From: Rapana venosa
Lineage: Eukaryota; Mollusca; Gastropoda; Neogastropoda; Muricidae
Length of the DNA: 64,000 nucleotides
Direction: 5' to 3'
Assembly: GCA_028751875.1 (NCBI GenBank)
Contig: CM054135.1
Coordinates: forward strand, 3,808,448 to 3,872,447
Shown: positions 1 to 11,245 of the stretch, piece after piece
Layout of the letters: every line of letters begins with the position of its first letter
Position numbering within the stretch: position 1 is the stretch's first letter
The notes under the pieces: model-generated
Seen by the model: only the letters and a program-made list of their open reading frames with translations
Databases searched by the model: none
Told to the model about the DNA's origin: nothing
Translations under genes and position numbers: made by a program

Positions 1-740
1 TGTTTGATGTTAGTCAACTGGCATACTCTTTAAGACGTATTTGCCTAGATGAGATATGTGATAGTACCTGCTGAGATTTTCATCGATTGTTACTCCTAGA
101 ACTTTGTGGTGAGAGGTTTGTCCAACTGCTTCCTTTTTAACATGGATAGGAGAACGTTTGTGAGATAAATTTTGTCGCTTTTGTCTGGTGGTGATAAGCA
201 TACTTTTGTTTTTTGGGGGTGTATAGACATGTGGTTCAGTTCAGTCCATTTGATAAGATCATCACCGCTTTTTTGCAATGTCTTTGCAAGAGAGTTAATG
301 TCGGTATGGCTCATATGTATGGTTGTGTCATTAGCAAACAGTTCGCATTTGGATTTGATATGGAGAGGAAGGTCATTTATGTATAATGAAAGAGAATTGG
401 TCCTAATATGGATCCCTGTGGTACTCCATAATGAATGGGTTTTAGTGTGGATGTGAACGTAGCTATTGAGACACACTGTTGCCGGTTTATTAGATAAGAA
501 GCAAGCAGTTCTTAAGTATTTGTGGATATTATATAGGTCTAGCTTTTTAATGAGAAGTCTGTGGTCAATTGTATCAAATGATTTTTGAAATCTACAAATA
601 GTACTCCACAAAATTTATTGTCATCAATGTTTCACAGCCAGTTGTCTACAAGACTAGTCAATGCGTATGGCACGAGTGATTTTTTCTTAAAATCCGGACT
701 GATCTGGGGAAGTAAGTTATTAATATCTATATGATGGACT
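1..740 (-). mobile_element. LINE family A, RT domain C-terminal half (copy 1)
   Basis: The minus strand encodes the later part of a non-LTR reverse transcriptase: an SLVDNWL-type stretch near 640-660, a DTIDHRLL palm segment near 550-575, LYINDLPLHI, an active-site box reading FANDTTIH near 325-350, and the PQKTKV and VLGVTIDENLS segments after the catalytic core. Several frameshifts and stops make it a dead copy. It is the downstream part of the element whose upstream RT half lies at 2405-2940; an RTE insertion separates the two. The box has N where the first catalytic aspartate of FADD is expected. The style is CR1/L2-group (jockey superfamily); the exact clade is not settled. It probably continues left of the window. 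Confidence 0.8.
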
Positions 741-1517
741 CAAGGAAGATGTTGAAAAGAGTGGGTGAAAGTAGACAGCCCTGCCTTACTTCAACTGTTG
801 TTCGAAACCATTCTCCAATGTTGTTGTTGTAGTACACTGCACTGGTGGCCTCGCTTTGCAGCTGTTTGATGACTCTGATCAGGTTTGCATTGATGCTGTA
901 CAAATTCATGGTCGCCCACAAAGCTGCATGCCACACCCTGTCAAATGCCTTCTTAAAATCAATAAATACATGGTAAAGGTCTTGTTGATGTTGAAGGTAC
1001 CGCTCACATAGCATTCTGAGGTTGAATATCTGTTCTGTTGTGCTGCGCCCTGCTCTGAAACCTGCTTGTTCCTCAGCAATGATGGTCTCTGCTTGTGGCT
1101 TCAGTCTATTCAATATTATCTGCAGCATGACCTTGCTTGGGTGGCATATGAGGCTGATTGTGTGGTAATTATGGCATTGTTGTAGATTTCCTTTCTTGGG
1201 GAGGGTGATGATGAGTGACTGTGTCCATGGTGTTGGCCATTTTCCTGTCTGCCAGATCTTGTTGCAGATTCTTAGTAGGGCGCTGATCATGGCTTCCCCT
1301 CCAGCTTGAACCAACTCAGCTGGAATGTTGTCAGCCCCTGCTGACTTCCCCTTTTTCAGCGATCTGACCGCTGTTTCCACTTCTTCTCGGAGGATAGGGT
1401 GACTGTCTGTGTCTTTGCTTTCGGGTACATTAAGGACTTCTGGGTCTCCTGCGGTTCTATAGTTATACAGGTCGGAGCAGTATTCTGTCCATCTGTTCAG
1501 AATATCCTGGTCGTTAG
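739..1517 (-). mobile_element. RTE-1, inverted 5' segment (RT fingers and palm)
   Basis: An open minus-strand frame encodes the linker and first half of an RTE/BovB-type reverse transcriptase. In order: LTNDQDILNRW, SAGADNIPAEL, LIITLPKKGNLQQC, EEQAGFRAGRSTTEQIF, FIDFKKAFDRVWH with the first catalytic aspartate, and RQGCLLSPTLFNIFLE. The frame stops exactly where the sense segment at 1518 begins in the element's own numbering. The outer edge (739) is the downstream end of this piece and the inner edge (1517) its upstream end, which is the order left by twin priming. A copy of the uninterrupted junction lies at 38741-39895. Confidence 0.88.
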
Positions 1518-2404
1518 TGAGAGAATCATGGCTGATGCACTGGAACATCATGAAGGATCAGTCAGCATTGGTGGCAGAACGATCACAAACCTCCGCTTCG
1601 CAGATGACATTGATGAATAGCAGGATCAGAAAAAGAGCTTGCCAGCCTAACAGAATACCTGAATAAGGCCTCCAAAACTTACGGCATGGGAATCAGTGCA
1701 GAGAAGACCAAACTGATGACTAATAACACTAACGGCATTAGCACTGATATCAGGGTTAATGACCAGAAGCTGGAAACAGTTCAAAGCTTCAAGTACCTGG
1801 GAGCCATTGTATCAGACCAGGGATCCAAGCCAGAAATAGTATGCAGAACTGCACAAACAATAACAGCACTGTCAAAACTAAACACCATCTGGAGAGATAA
1901 AAATATCTTACTTATCTCCAAGATCAGACTAATGCGCTCCCTTGTCATATCCATATTTCTGTATGCCTGTGAATCATGGACCCTGACTGCAGATTTGGAG
2001 AGAAGAGTACAGACGGTGGAGATGAGATTCTTTCGGAGACTCCTTGGCATCTCCTACAAAGACCACATAAGCAACGAAAGCGTGCATAACAGAATCCAGC
2101 AAACCATTGGACCCTATGAGAACCTTCTAACGATCGTGAAAAAGTGTAAACTTAAATGGTATGGGCATGTCACAAGATCCAAAGGACTTGCAAAGACAGT
2201 TTTACAAGGCACTGTCCAAGGAGGAAGAAGAAGAGGCAGACCAAGGAAGAGCTGGGAGGATAACATCAGCGAATGGACAGGCCTAGAACTCAACAAAACC
2301 CTGAGAAAGGCAGAACAGAGCGAGGAATGGAGGGAACTGGTTGTTGAGTCTTTGAGGGTGCCCCCACGGTCGTCAGACTACGGGACAGATAGATAGATAG
2401 ATAG
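1518..2404 (+). mobile_element. RTE-1, sense 3' segment with (GATA)n tail
   Basis: The plus strand continues the RTE polymerase from RIMADALEHH through LRFADDID (the FADD box near 1600-1615). A small frameshift follows, then an open frame from 1686 to 2396 with YGHVTRS, GGRRRGRPRKSW and the C-terminal end SSDYGTDR. A GATAGATA repeat closes the element near 2385-2404. Short tandem-repeat tails instead of poly(A) are usual for the RTE clade. A 10-bp target-site duplication, ATGATGGACT, flanks the whole insertion at 731-740 and 2405-2414. The host is LINE family A. The protein is very close to the copy at 38741-39895, so the subfamily was recently active. Confidence 0.9.
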
Positions 2405-2581
2405 ATGATGGACTACATGTTATTCATATGTTTTTCTAAGGGTTTTCAAAGGTAAGATATCATGGAGATTGGCCTACAGTTTGAGGGATCGGAAGTGTCA
2501 CCAGACTTGTGGATCGGAATAACCTTTGCAGTTTTGAAGGCGTTGGGGAAATAGTTCTTATCAAGACAAATGTTACATATA

Positions 2582-2666
<85 letters not shown>

Positions 2667-2940
2667 GTGTGTGTGTGTGTGTAAGAGTGTCTGTGATATT
2701 TGGAACCGATAGTTTCAGTATTCTGCCATCTATTCCATCAAGACTATGCGGTCTTGATTGTTTGAGGTGAGTCAGTTAATTATAGAAATCAGAAATAGAC
2801 ATGAATGGCATGTGAAGTTTTGAAGGAATATGCTTTTCTTGGCAGTACTGTTTTAGTTCAGTGAGTTCATTGAACTTCGTGTTACCATTGCTAATTATGT
2901 TAGAAGAAATATTAATGAAATGATTGTTAAGTTTTTTTTT
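2405..2940 (-). mobile_element. LINE family A, RT domain N-terminal half (copy 1)
   Basis: The minus strand carries the upstream RT of family A: a linker with NHFINISSNI near 2890-2930, a DGIDGRIL-type segment near 2720-2745, then AKVIPIHKSGDTSDPSNCRP and ISMISYL near 2450-2545. The RTE-1 insertion cuts the frame just after a segment matching KPLEKH; the RT resumes at about 710 with LLPQ. A TA/TG microsatellite has grown inside the coding part at 2583-2681. The left part of the element is lost in the assembly gap. Confidence 0.78.
2583..2681. repeat. (TA)n then (TG)n microsatellite
   Basis: About 80 bases of pure TA are followed by about 18 bases of TG. The tract sits within the RT reading frame of LINE family A. 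The noisy second version of this locus at about 10870-10980 has the same tract with scattered extra T bases. Confidence 0.95.
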
Positions 2941-3440
2941 NNNNNNNNNNNNNNNNNNNNNNNNNNNNNNNNNNNNNNNNNNNNNNNNNNNNNNNNNNNN
3001 NNNNNNNNNNNNNNNNNNNNNNNNNNNNNNNNNNNNNNNNNNNNNNNNNNNNNNNNNNNNNNNNNNNNNNNNNNNNNNNNNNNNNNNNNNNNNNNNNNNN
3101 NNNNNNNNNNNNNNNNNNNNNNNNNNNNNNNNNNNNNNNNNNNNNNNNNNNNNNNNNNNNNNNNNNNNNNNNNNNNNNNNNNNNNNNNNNNNNNNNNNNN
3201 NNNNNNNNNNNNNNNNNNNNNNNNNNNNNNNNNNNNNNNNNNNNNNNNNNNNNNNNNNNNNNNNNNNNNNNNNNNNNNNNNNNNNNNNNNNNNNNNNNNN
3301 NNNNNNNNNNNNNNNNNNNNNNNNNNNNNNNNNNNNNNNNNNNNNNNNNNNNNNNNNNNNNNNNNNNNNNNNNNNNNNNNNNNNNNNNNNNNNNNNNNNN
3401 NNNNNNNNNNNNNNNNNNNNNNNNNNNNNNNNNNNNNNNN
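2941..3440. other. Assembly gap, exactly 500 N
   Basis: A scaffold gap of conventional size. Left of it LINE family A stops mid-element; right of it an L2-like LINE begins, so the two sides are not continuous in content. The sequence right after 11237 continues LINE A past the point where this contig stops. Confidence 0.99.
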
Positions 3441-4060
3441 CCCTATGAGCATGGCTTCGGTTTTTATTGGCATTAAGTTGTAACTTGTTCTGAGTCATCC
3501 AGTTTTGAATGTCTTGAAGGCAGTAGGACATATTTGTCAGGAGGGAAGCAAGTTTTCAACAGTATCACTGCACTGAAGCTGAGATCATCGCATAGAAATG
3601 ATGATCAATATGGTGGTTGTTTATTATATGTGAGAGTGGAGCAGTGTAGAGAGTAAAGAGAACAGGGCCCAGGACTGATCCCTGCGGACTCCACATTCCA
3701 TTTTGACAGGTTTTGATTGAATTTTGTTTACAACAAATTTCTGGAACCTGTCTGTGAGTATGAAGTAAACCAGGTGAGGGCTGTGCCGTTAATACCAAAC
3801 GTATTTTGGAGGCAAGAAAGAAGAATTGAGTGATCTATGGTATCAAAGGCTGCAGATAAGTCAAGAAGAGTAAGGAGGGAGATTGTTCCTGCATCAGAAG
3901 CATGTAGAAGTGTATCTAAAGTGTGGACTAGGGTGGTTTCGGTGCTGTGGTTGGGGCGATAGGCAGATTGAAAAGTGGGAAGGAGATCATTGGAATGAAG
4001 GTGACTGTTGAGCTGTTTGAGAACGATTTTTTCTAGTACTATATAGCTCTGTATGTGGTC
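3441..4060 (-). mobile_element. LINE family B (L2-like), RT domain fragment
   Basis: Minus-strand reverse transcriptase of L2 style: QSAYRPNHSTETTL, LTLLDLSAAFDTIDHSILL (first catalytic aspartate), GSVLGPVLFTLYTAPLSHI and, after a one-base deletion, a FYADD-like box near 3585-3600. QDIQNWMTQNKLQLNANKT then runs to the gap. These motif strings are typical of the L2 clade of animals. Frameshifts near 3595 and 3755 show it is dead. The 5' edge is near 4050-4060, where a different element begins. Related 3' ends lie at 30110-30930 and 33415-34340. Confidence 0.85.
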
Positions 4061-4061
4061 C

Positions 4062-4180
4062 AACAAAAGGTGACATGTATATATTTATCATATACTTGAT
4101 ATCTAATATGATTGTAGACATTTTCTTATAATTTGAAGATCTTAAAGCATATAAGGCAGACTTAGAATCCACACAAAACA
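4062..4180 (-). mobile_element. RNase H scrap of an I-like LINE
   Basis: The minus strand encodes VDSKSALYALRS followed by TIILDIKYMI. This resembles the second part of the RNase H domain that I-clade LINEs carry after the RT (a DS-SAL-AL helix). Only about 40 residues are left and no partner domain adjoins, so this is a relic cut by the L2-like element to its left. Confidence 0.5.
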
Positions 4181-4499
4181 ATATATGATATGTGTGTGTG
4201 ATATTTTTCGTTTGAAGTTTGGAATGTTAATACAATATGAAATGTAGCCTTTTTGAGTCTTTCGAGATTTATGATTCGTATCAGTGTGCCTGTCAGTTTT
4301 GTAACTGTCCTCCATGGGATATTTAAAGTGTTTTTGACTGTACTTGACCTGTCCTTGGTCAGCTTAGATTAGGACCCATAGCTGATCTGACTTCTTGCCT
4401 TCAGGCCCAGAAACACGGCTTGCTCACATGTGTTCAGCTTCACTTTCTGATGAGATCCCTGCTGCAGTTGCTGTCAACTTTGTTGCAGTTGTTGACAAC

Positions 4500-5850
4500 T
4501 TACATCCATTCCTGATGATGTACTGGATGATGTCACTGAAAGCAGAACTGTCTATTTAAAGACTCCTGACTTTGCTCAAGATATCCTTCATGAGATTGTC
4601 CTTGTCCTCCTTATTCCTGAAAATGCTCCACAAGTGGACACCAAGCTTGTTGATGGTGCTGCTCTCATCTAAATTCCATCATCAAAGCTGACAACTACCT
4701 CTCAGGCATATGTGGATGTCATCTGTCTTTCCAGACAATACGTGCCAGCTTGGTTTATTTTCACGGGTTTTCATTGCTTTTGATGTCTATAGCCATTAGA
4801 GCTGACAGCTTGAAGTCTTCTACGTGGAAAAAAGCCAGGTTCTGGTGCTTGAAGAAGGGTTATGGCTTCAGCACAGATTCCAGAAAAATGGCAACATTTT
4901 CTGCTGGTAAATGAGAACAAAAATGAACTGTTCAGGTTCCTCACAGAGACTCATTTGGACAAGCACAAGTTCATGACAAGATCCTTATATGTACAAGCGC
5001 CAAGAAAATCCTGTGCTCATCCAGAAAAGACACCAGCAGACTAGAACCCTGTAGTCATGAGGAGCAGACACTCCTCTAATGCTACATGTGGATGACTGTA
5101 TCACAGAGGCCTTGCAGAAAGTCTTCATTAGGACAATGGATACTGACGTAGTTGCACTTGCTGTTGCCTGTGTCCAACTGCAGTTCATGAACTACAGATT
5201 GCTCTTATAGTTGGGAAATACTTTAAATACCTAACATCCCACACAACTGCCACTCAGTTTGTCCACATTACTCCAAAGCCTTGCCAGCCTTCCATGCATT
5301 GACAAGGAGTGACTATGTGTCCTCCTCTGGAAGAGAAAAGACCAGGGCGTGAAATACATGGGCTGCATACCCACAAGTGACTGATGCCCTCCTGCTCATG
5401 ATGCAACAACCAGCTACCCTGCCCATACCTGGCTCATTGATGGAGGTTTCTTCAATGTTCTGTTGAATGACAGGACCAGTGGATTGCAAAGTGTGGATGG
5501 CACCAGGAAAAGGATGTGCACAAAGGGAAGATGGCAGCTGGGGCACATTCCATTTATTTTCAGTGTGCTCAGCAGCATACCCTATGAACTGTTTACCAAA
5601 GTGGTCACATCATTATAGGGACAGTGTGGTGAAAGCAAACAGTCCTTCCTTGCCCTGGACTATGTGTCAGCAGAAAGAACAGGATCATGGATGGAGGGAG
5701 ACCTGTGTGGACTACACTGCTACCGGGAAAGGAAGCCATCAAGAACTGATCCACTGTGGCTGTAAGCTGCCTGTGGGAACATATGCTGACAATGCTTCAA
5801 AGCCAGTTTGCACTGTATGGCCTTGTGTACATGGGGTGGATGTGATGATT
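4500..5850 (+). pseudogene. Pseudogene of a widespread repeat-associated metazoan protein of unknown function
   Basis: Pieces in several plus-strand frames line up in order with a protein family common in invertebrate and fish gene sets. They are VDTKLVDGAAL (near 4640), IPEKWQHFLLVNENKNELF (4880-4935), RTMDTDVVALAVACVQLQ (5130-5175), GKYFKYLTSHTTATQF (5215-5260), a KTRAWNTWAAYPQVTDAL-like stretch (5340-5395) and a C-terminal QELIHCGC (near 5740). In the family, as I recall it, these correspond to a TVDTDVVV strand, a GCD...GKGKKTAW core and a cysteine-rich tail. At least four frameshifts and several stops make it non-coding. The family often sits among transposons; I do not know its function. 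Confidence 0.6.
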
Positions 5851-5904
5851 GCAGTAGGGACAAGAGCACTTGAAAGTACTCCCTTTTCTGCAAGTCCCAG
5901 GTGT

Positions 5905-5930
5905 AGGTGTGTGTGTAAGGTGTGTGTGTG

Positions 5931-5963
<33 letters not shown>
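5905..5963. repeat. (TG)n microsatellite
   Basis: A GT-rich tract with about 19 perfect TG units at its right end. Confidence 0.95.
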
Positions 5964-5964
<1 letters not shown>

Positions 5965-6470
5965 TTCTTGTTTTTGTTGCCATGGTGCTGTTGCTCTGGT
6001 TTTAGTCAAATGTTGTTCTCCTCCTTTCTTCAATCCTGGTCAAAACCAAATCAGTGAAAACCATCATTATTACACTGTCACAGTGCACATGTGTATTGTG
6101 TTTGTGTGAATGTTTGCGCATACTCATGGTATGTGTGTGTGTGATTGATGATTTACATCAGCTCCATGCATATTAAAAAATAAAGTGAAATCCTGGAGCG
6201 CTGTTTTATGTGTTAGATAACAACAGCGATATTCTTTGGTTTTCAAAATTCTTTATGTGTGTTAGATTATGCATAAGTTCTAGTATCAAATCATTGCTCC
6301 TCTGTTGTATTCTTGCAATCTTTTTGTTGCCACAAAGAAAGCTATGTACAATCAATTAAGGCTGCATTCAAAAATAGATGATGTACTAGTATTGATTGTG
6401 TGTTTTTTTTTTTGTGGTTTGTCTTGATAATGGCATATTCTTTGATCATCAATTCAAAATTCAGCCGTTC
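5964..6470. other. No recognisable gene
   Basis: AT-rich sequence with many stops in every frame and scattered TG runs. I see no motif that can be named. Confidence 0.6.
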
Positions 6471-6479
6471 ACTCTCCTT

Positions 6480-6800
6480 TCTGCAGGGTTTGACCAATAT
6501 TCTTGCATTAGAAACTGACTATTTAAGTGAGATTCCTCTATAGTTGTTAGTGTTATTTACTCCACCTTTCTTCTAGTGGCAAAATATCGATTCATTTCCA
6601 GTTATTTGGGTATACAACCATCTTAGATTATTTATTAACAACTTTATGAAAAATGTGTAATACAATTGATCAGATGAATTTTTAACAGTTCACTAATGTA
6701 TACATCAGGACCACCTGCCTTACGATTTTTAAGTGTTCTTATAGGCTAGCAAACTTCTCTTTAGTAATAGGGTTGATTCATGTAATCGGTTTGTGTATCC
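6480..6800 (-). mobile_element. Decayed LINE RT fragment
   Basis: Broken minus-strand pieces resemble the start of a LINE reverse transcriptase: a KNRKAGGPDVYISELLK-like stretch near 6690-6730 and an INDGCIP-NW-like stretch near 6595-6625. Several frame changes are needed, so the family cannot be named. Confidence 0.4.
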
Positions 6801-7560
6801 TTTGATATATCTTCATTAACACATTTCCAGGGATTCTGATTTGTGCAAATGCTTTAAAATGACAGTACCAATCTTGGTAGTTATTTTTATTGCGTCTGGG
6901 ATGGTTTTTTTACCTTTAAATGGCTTTTGAAGTGAAACAGTGTTCCAAAACTCTCTCTGATTGTTTGCTGATGTTACGAGTTTTCTCTACAAAAGACTTA
7001 TTATATTGTCTCTGTTTTCTCTTTAATAGATTCTTATATTCGCGCTTGCAAGTAAAAAAGGCTCTTTATCATTTTGATTTGTGCGTGACGGTCTTTATGT
7101 TCGTACACTTTTCTTAACTTTCTTTTTACTTAGCCACACATTCCTGATCATTCAGTCACCGCTGGCTTTTACAATCACACGAACTCGCTTTTTCATAACT
7201 GATCTGCGCTTTACATTAATGCATTCATAACTTTACTTAGGTGCATCATTTACACATCACATCATTAAATTTGGATGCAATTATTTATCTTCAAACTTAT
7301 ATCTTCACTGCACAACCTATTCAACCATAAACATTGAGGCATACTCGTCATTTCCATACTAACTTTTCTATAACAATATAGTCTTCTTGATTTTTCACAC
7401 ATGTGTTTTCATTTAGAAAAAGATATACATAGCTTCAAAGGCTTTAGCATCCTGAATCAATGAGTTCAGATACAATCAGTTCACAAACAGTCATTTCTTA
7501 AGTAAATAGTTTTTGGACAACAGAATATTGTATTTGACCCAAACTACACGATTTCTGAAA
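6801..7560. other. No recognisable gene
   Basis: AT-rich sequence with only short chance open frames. Nothing is supported on either strand. Confidence 0.6.
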
Positions 7561-7564
7561 AATA

Positions 7565-7677
7565 TGGATGAGAGAGAGAGAGTGAGGGGAGAGAATTGAC
7601 TTGAGAAGTGAGTATAGAGGAGATGAGGAGGAGGAGAGAGAGAGGTGAGAGGAGAGAGAGAGAGAGAGAGAGAGAGG
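7565..7677. repeat. (GA)n purine tract
   Basis: Imperfect GA/GGA repeat on the plus strand ending in about 14 clean GA units. Purine-only strands like this can form triplex DNA; no nearby gene suggests a role. Confidence 0.9.
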
Positions 7678-8235
7678 ATTATGTGGTAGTATATAGGTTA
7701 TGGGAGGGATATATTTTATTTGTTTTCCATCAGATCAAGTTGTGTTTGTTATTTTTTGATGCATCAAGTGGGGGATTAAAGATGACTTTTGTTGTTGGTT
7801 AAATGATTGGGAGTTGTCTTATAAGAATCAGGAAGGGAGTGCCAAGCACAGGGCAGGAGTAAAGTAAACTAGATTTGAAAATCTATTATTGGGTCCATAC
7901 TCAGCTTTAATGTATTCTGGAATGATTCATTGGACTTGGTCTTTTTAGATGAGGGAAACTGTTCCTGTCATTATCTTTACAATGAGGCCTTTGTTAAATC
8001 TTAGTCTTGTGATTAGGGAAACGAAAGTTAATACCTGAGAATATTCCTTTCTCGCAAGGTTGTCTCATTCAGTAGGACCAGTTTAAGGAGGCACGATTAT
8101 CATCTACTTATATAATGGTTTATGTGTTTGCACTAGCAGAATCCCACAGGGTTGAAGCGCAATCCATTGAAAGATTGTTTATAAGCTTGATTAAGAATTG
8201 TTTCCCTTGATATGAAAGTCAAGAAAAATGTTTGT
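7678..8235. other. No recognisable gene
   Basis: No coding or structural motif could be identified between the GA tract and the start of the duplicated block. Confidence 0.55.
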
Positions 8236-11200
8236 TCTTAGTCAACTGCATTCTCTTTAAGACGTATTTGCCTAGATGTGTTTTGTGTATAGTACTATGC
8301 CTGAAGATTTCATTCGATTGTTACTTCCTAGAACTTTGTGTGGTGAGACGGTCTTGTCCTACTGCTTCCTTTTTTTAACATGGTTAGGAGAACGTTTTGT
8401 GAGATTAAATTTTGGTCGCTTTTGTCTGGTGGTGATACGCATACTTTTGTTTTTTGGGGGTTGTATAGACATGATGGTTCAGTTCATGTCCATTTGATTG
8501 ATCATCACCGCTTTTTTTGCTATGTCTTTGCAAGAGGAGTTAATGTCGGTATGGCTCATATGTATGGTTGTGTCATTAGCAAACAGTTCGCATTTGGATT
8601 TGATTTTGGAGAGGGAAGGGTCATTTATGTTATAATGAAAGAGATTGGACATAATTGGATACCTGTTGGATACTACATAATGAATGGGTTTTAGTGTGGA
8701 TGTGAACGTAGATTTTGAGAACACTGTTGCGGTTTATTTGTTAAGATAGCAAGCCAGTTTTAAGTATTTGTGGATATTATATAGTCTAGCTTTTTAATGA
8801 GAGTCTGTGGTCAATTGTATCAAATGATTTTTGTAATTCTACAATTGTCTCTCCTCAAACATTTATGTAATCAATGTTCACAGCAGTTTGTCTACAAGCA
8901 TGAATAGTCAATGCGTATGGCACGAGTGATTTTTTCTTAAAATCCGGGGACTGATCTGGGGAGTAAGTTAATAATATGCTTTATGATGACTCAAGAGAAG
9001 ATGTTGAAAAGAGTGGGTGAAAAGTGACAGCCCTGCACTTACTTCTTGTTTTGTTCGAAAACATTCTCCAATGATGATGTTGTAGTACACTGAACTGGTG
9101 GCCTTCGCTTTGCAGCTGTTTTGATGACCTATGATCAGGTTTGATTGTGCTTGTTAAAAATTCCATGGTCGACCACAAAGCTGCATGGCCACACCTGTCA
9201 AATGCCTTCTTAAATTCATTATATACATGTTAATGGTCTTGTTGATGTTGAAGGGGGTACCGCTACATAGCATTTCTGAGGTTGAATATCTGTTCTGTTG
9301 GCTGCGCCCTGCTCTGTAAACCTGCTTGTTCCTCAGCAATGATGGTCTGCTTGTGGCTTCAGTCTATTCATTTTATCTCTGCATGACCTTGCTTGGGTGG
9401 CATTTATGAGGCTGATTGTCGTTGTGGTAAGTATGGCATTGTTGTAGATTTTCTTTCTTGGGGAGGGTTGATGATGTGTGACTGTGTCCATGTGTTGGCC
9501 TTTTTCTGTCTGCCAGATCTTGTTGCAGATTCTTAGTTGGGCGTGATCTGGCTTCCCCTCCCAGCTTGAACCAATCAGCTGGATATGTTGGTCAGCCCCT
9601 GCTGTCTTCCCCTTTTTCAGCGATCTGACCGCTGTTTCAACTTCTTCTAGGAGGATTGGGTTGACGTCTGTGTGTCTTTGCTTTCGGGTACATTTTGGAC
9701 TTTCTGGGTCTCCGCGGTTCTACTTGTTATACCAGGTCGGAGCAGTATTTCTGTCCATCTGTTCAGAATATCTGGGTCGTTAGTGAGAGAATCATGGCTG
9801 ATTGCACATGGAACATCATGAGGATCAGTCAGCATTGGTGCAGAACGATCACAAAAACCTCCGCTCGAGATGACATTGATGAATAGCAGGATCAAAAAAG
9901 AGCTTGCAGCCTAATCAGATTACCTGAATTAAGGCCTCCCAAAACTTACGGCATGGGAATCAGTGCGAGAAGGACCAAACTGATGACTAATAACACTATC
10001 TGCATTAGCTCTGATATCAGGGTTTTATGACCAGAAGCTGGAATCAGTTTCAAGCTTCAAGTACCTGGGAGCCATTGTATCAGTCAGGGATCCTATGACA
10101 GAGATATAGTATGCAGAACTGCACAAACAATAACAGCACTGTCAAAAACTAAACACCATCTGGAGAGATAAAAAAATTTCTTACTTATCATCCAAGATCA
10201 GACTAATGCGCTCCATTGTCATTTCTTACTTTCTGTATGCATTTGTGTTTCATGGCCCTGACTGCCAGACTTTGGAGGTGAAGAGTACAGGCGGTGGAGA
10301 TGAGATTCTTTCGGGTCTCCTTGGCATCTCCTACAAAGACAACATAAGCATACGAAAGCAGTTTTCTTAACAGAATCCAGCAACCATTGTGACCTTTGAG
10401 AACCTTCATTTCGATCGTGTAATAGTGTAAACTTAATGGTCTTGGGCATGTACAAGATCCAAAGGACTTGCAAAAAGACAGTTTTACAGGCTCTGTCCAA
10501 GGAGGAAAAGAAGAGGCTGACCAAGGAAGAGCTGGGAGGATACATCAGCGAATGGGACAGCATAGAACTTCATCAAATACATGAGTAAGGCAGATACTGA
10601 GCGAGGAATGGGGGGTACTGGTTGTTGAGTCTTTGAGCGGGTTGCCCCACCGGTCGTCAGACTAGGGACAGTTAGATACAGATAGATAGATGATGAATTA
10701 TATTGTTTTTTAATATGGGTGTTATACAGGGTTTTACAATAGGTAAGATATCATGGAGATTGGCCTTACAGTTTGAGGGTTCGGATTGTCACCAGACTTG
10801 TGGATCGGATTATCTTTGCAGTTTTGAAGGCCGTTTGGGAAATAGTTCTTATATGACAAATGTTATCAGATTTGTTTATATTTTTATATATTTTATATAT
10901 ATATATATATTTATTTGTATTATTAATAGAATATATTTATATATATTATATATATATTTCTGTGTGTTGTGGTTGTGTGTAAGAGTGTCTGTGATATTTG
11001 ACCGTTAGTTTCAGTATTCTTGCCATATATTCCATCAAGTCTATGCGTCTTGATTGTTTGAGTGTGTGCAGTTAATTATTGAAATCAGAAATAGACTGGA
11101 ATGGCATGTGAAGTTTTGAAGGAATATGCTTTTCTTGGCAGTACTGTTTTAGTTCAGTGAGTTCATTGAACTTCGTGTTACCATTGCTAATTATGTTAGA

Positions 11201-11245
11201 AGAAATATTAATGAAATGATTGTTAAGTTTTTTTTTAGCAGAAAC
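8236..11245 (-). mobile_element. Noisy second version of 1-2940: LINE A plus twin-primed RTE
   Basis: This block follows 1-2940 base for base in order: the LINE A RT end (with the same FANDTTIH box near 8570), the inverted RTE half, the sense RTE half with its GATA tail near 10670-10690, the TA/TG tract and the upstream LINE A RT. It differs by a dense scatter of one- to few-base insertions and deletions that break every frame. From about 11098 to 11237 the match becomes perfect. That pattern, and the shared insertion points and inversion, say that this is the same locus seen twice, probably unpolished long-read sequence, not an independent insertion. Confidence 0.8.

Noticed and set aside
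2776..3531. Long open frames through 2776-3531 and 22155-22820
   Set aside because: They are open only because they cross 500 N.
8236..11245. A second, independent twin-primed RTE insertion
   Set aside because: Identical host position, inversion point and flanks make it the same event as at 731-2414, duplicated or misassembled.
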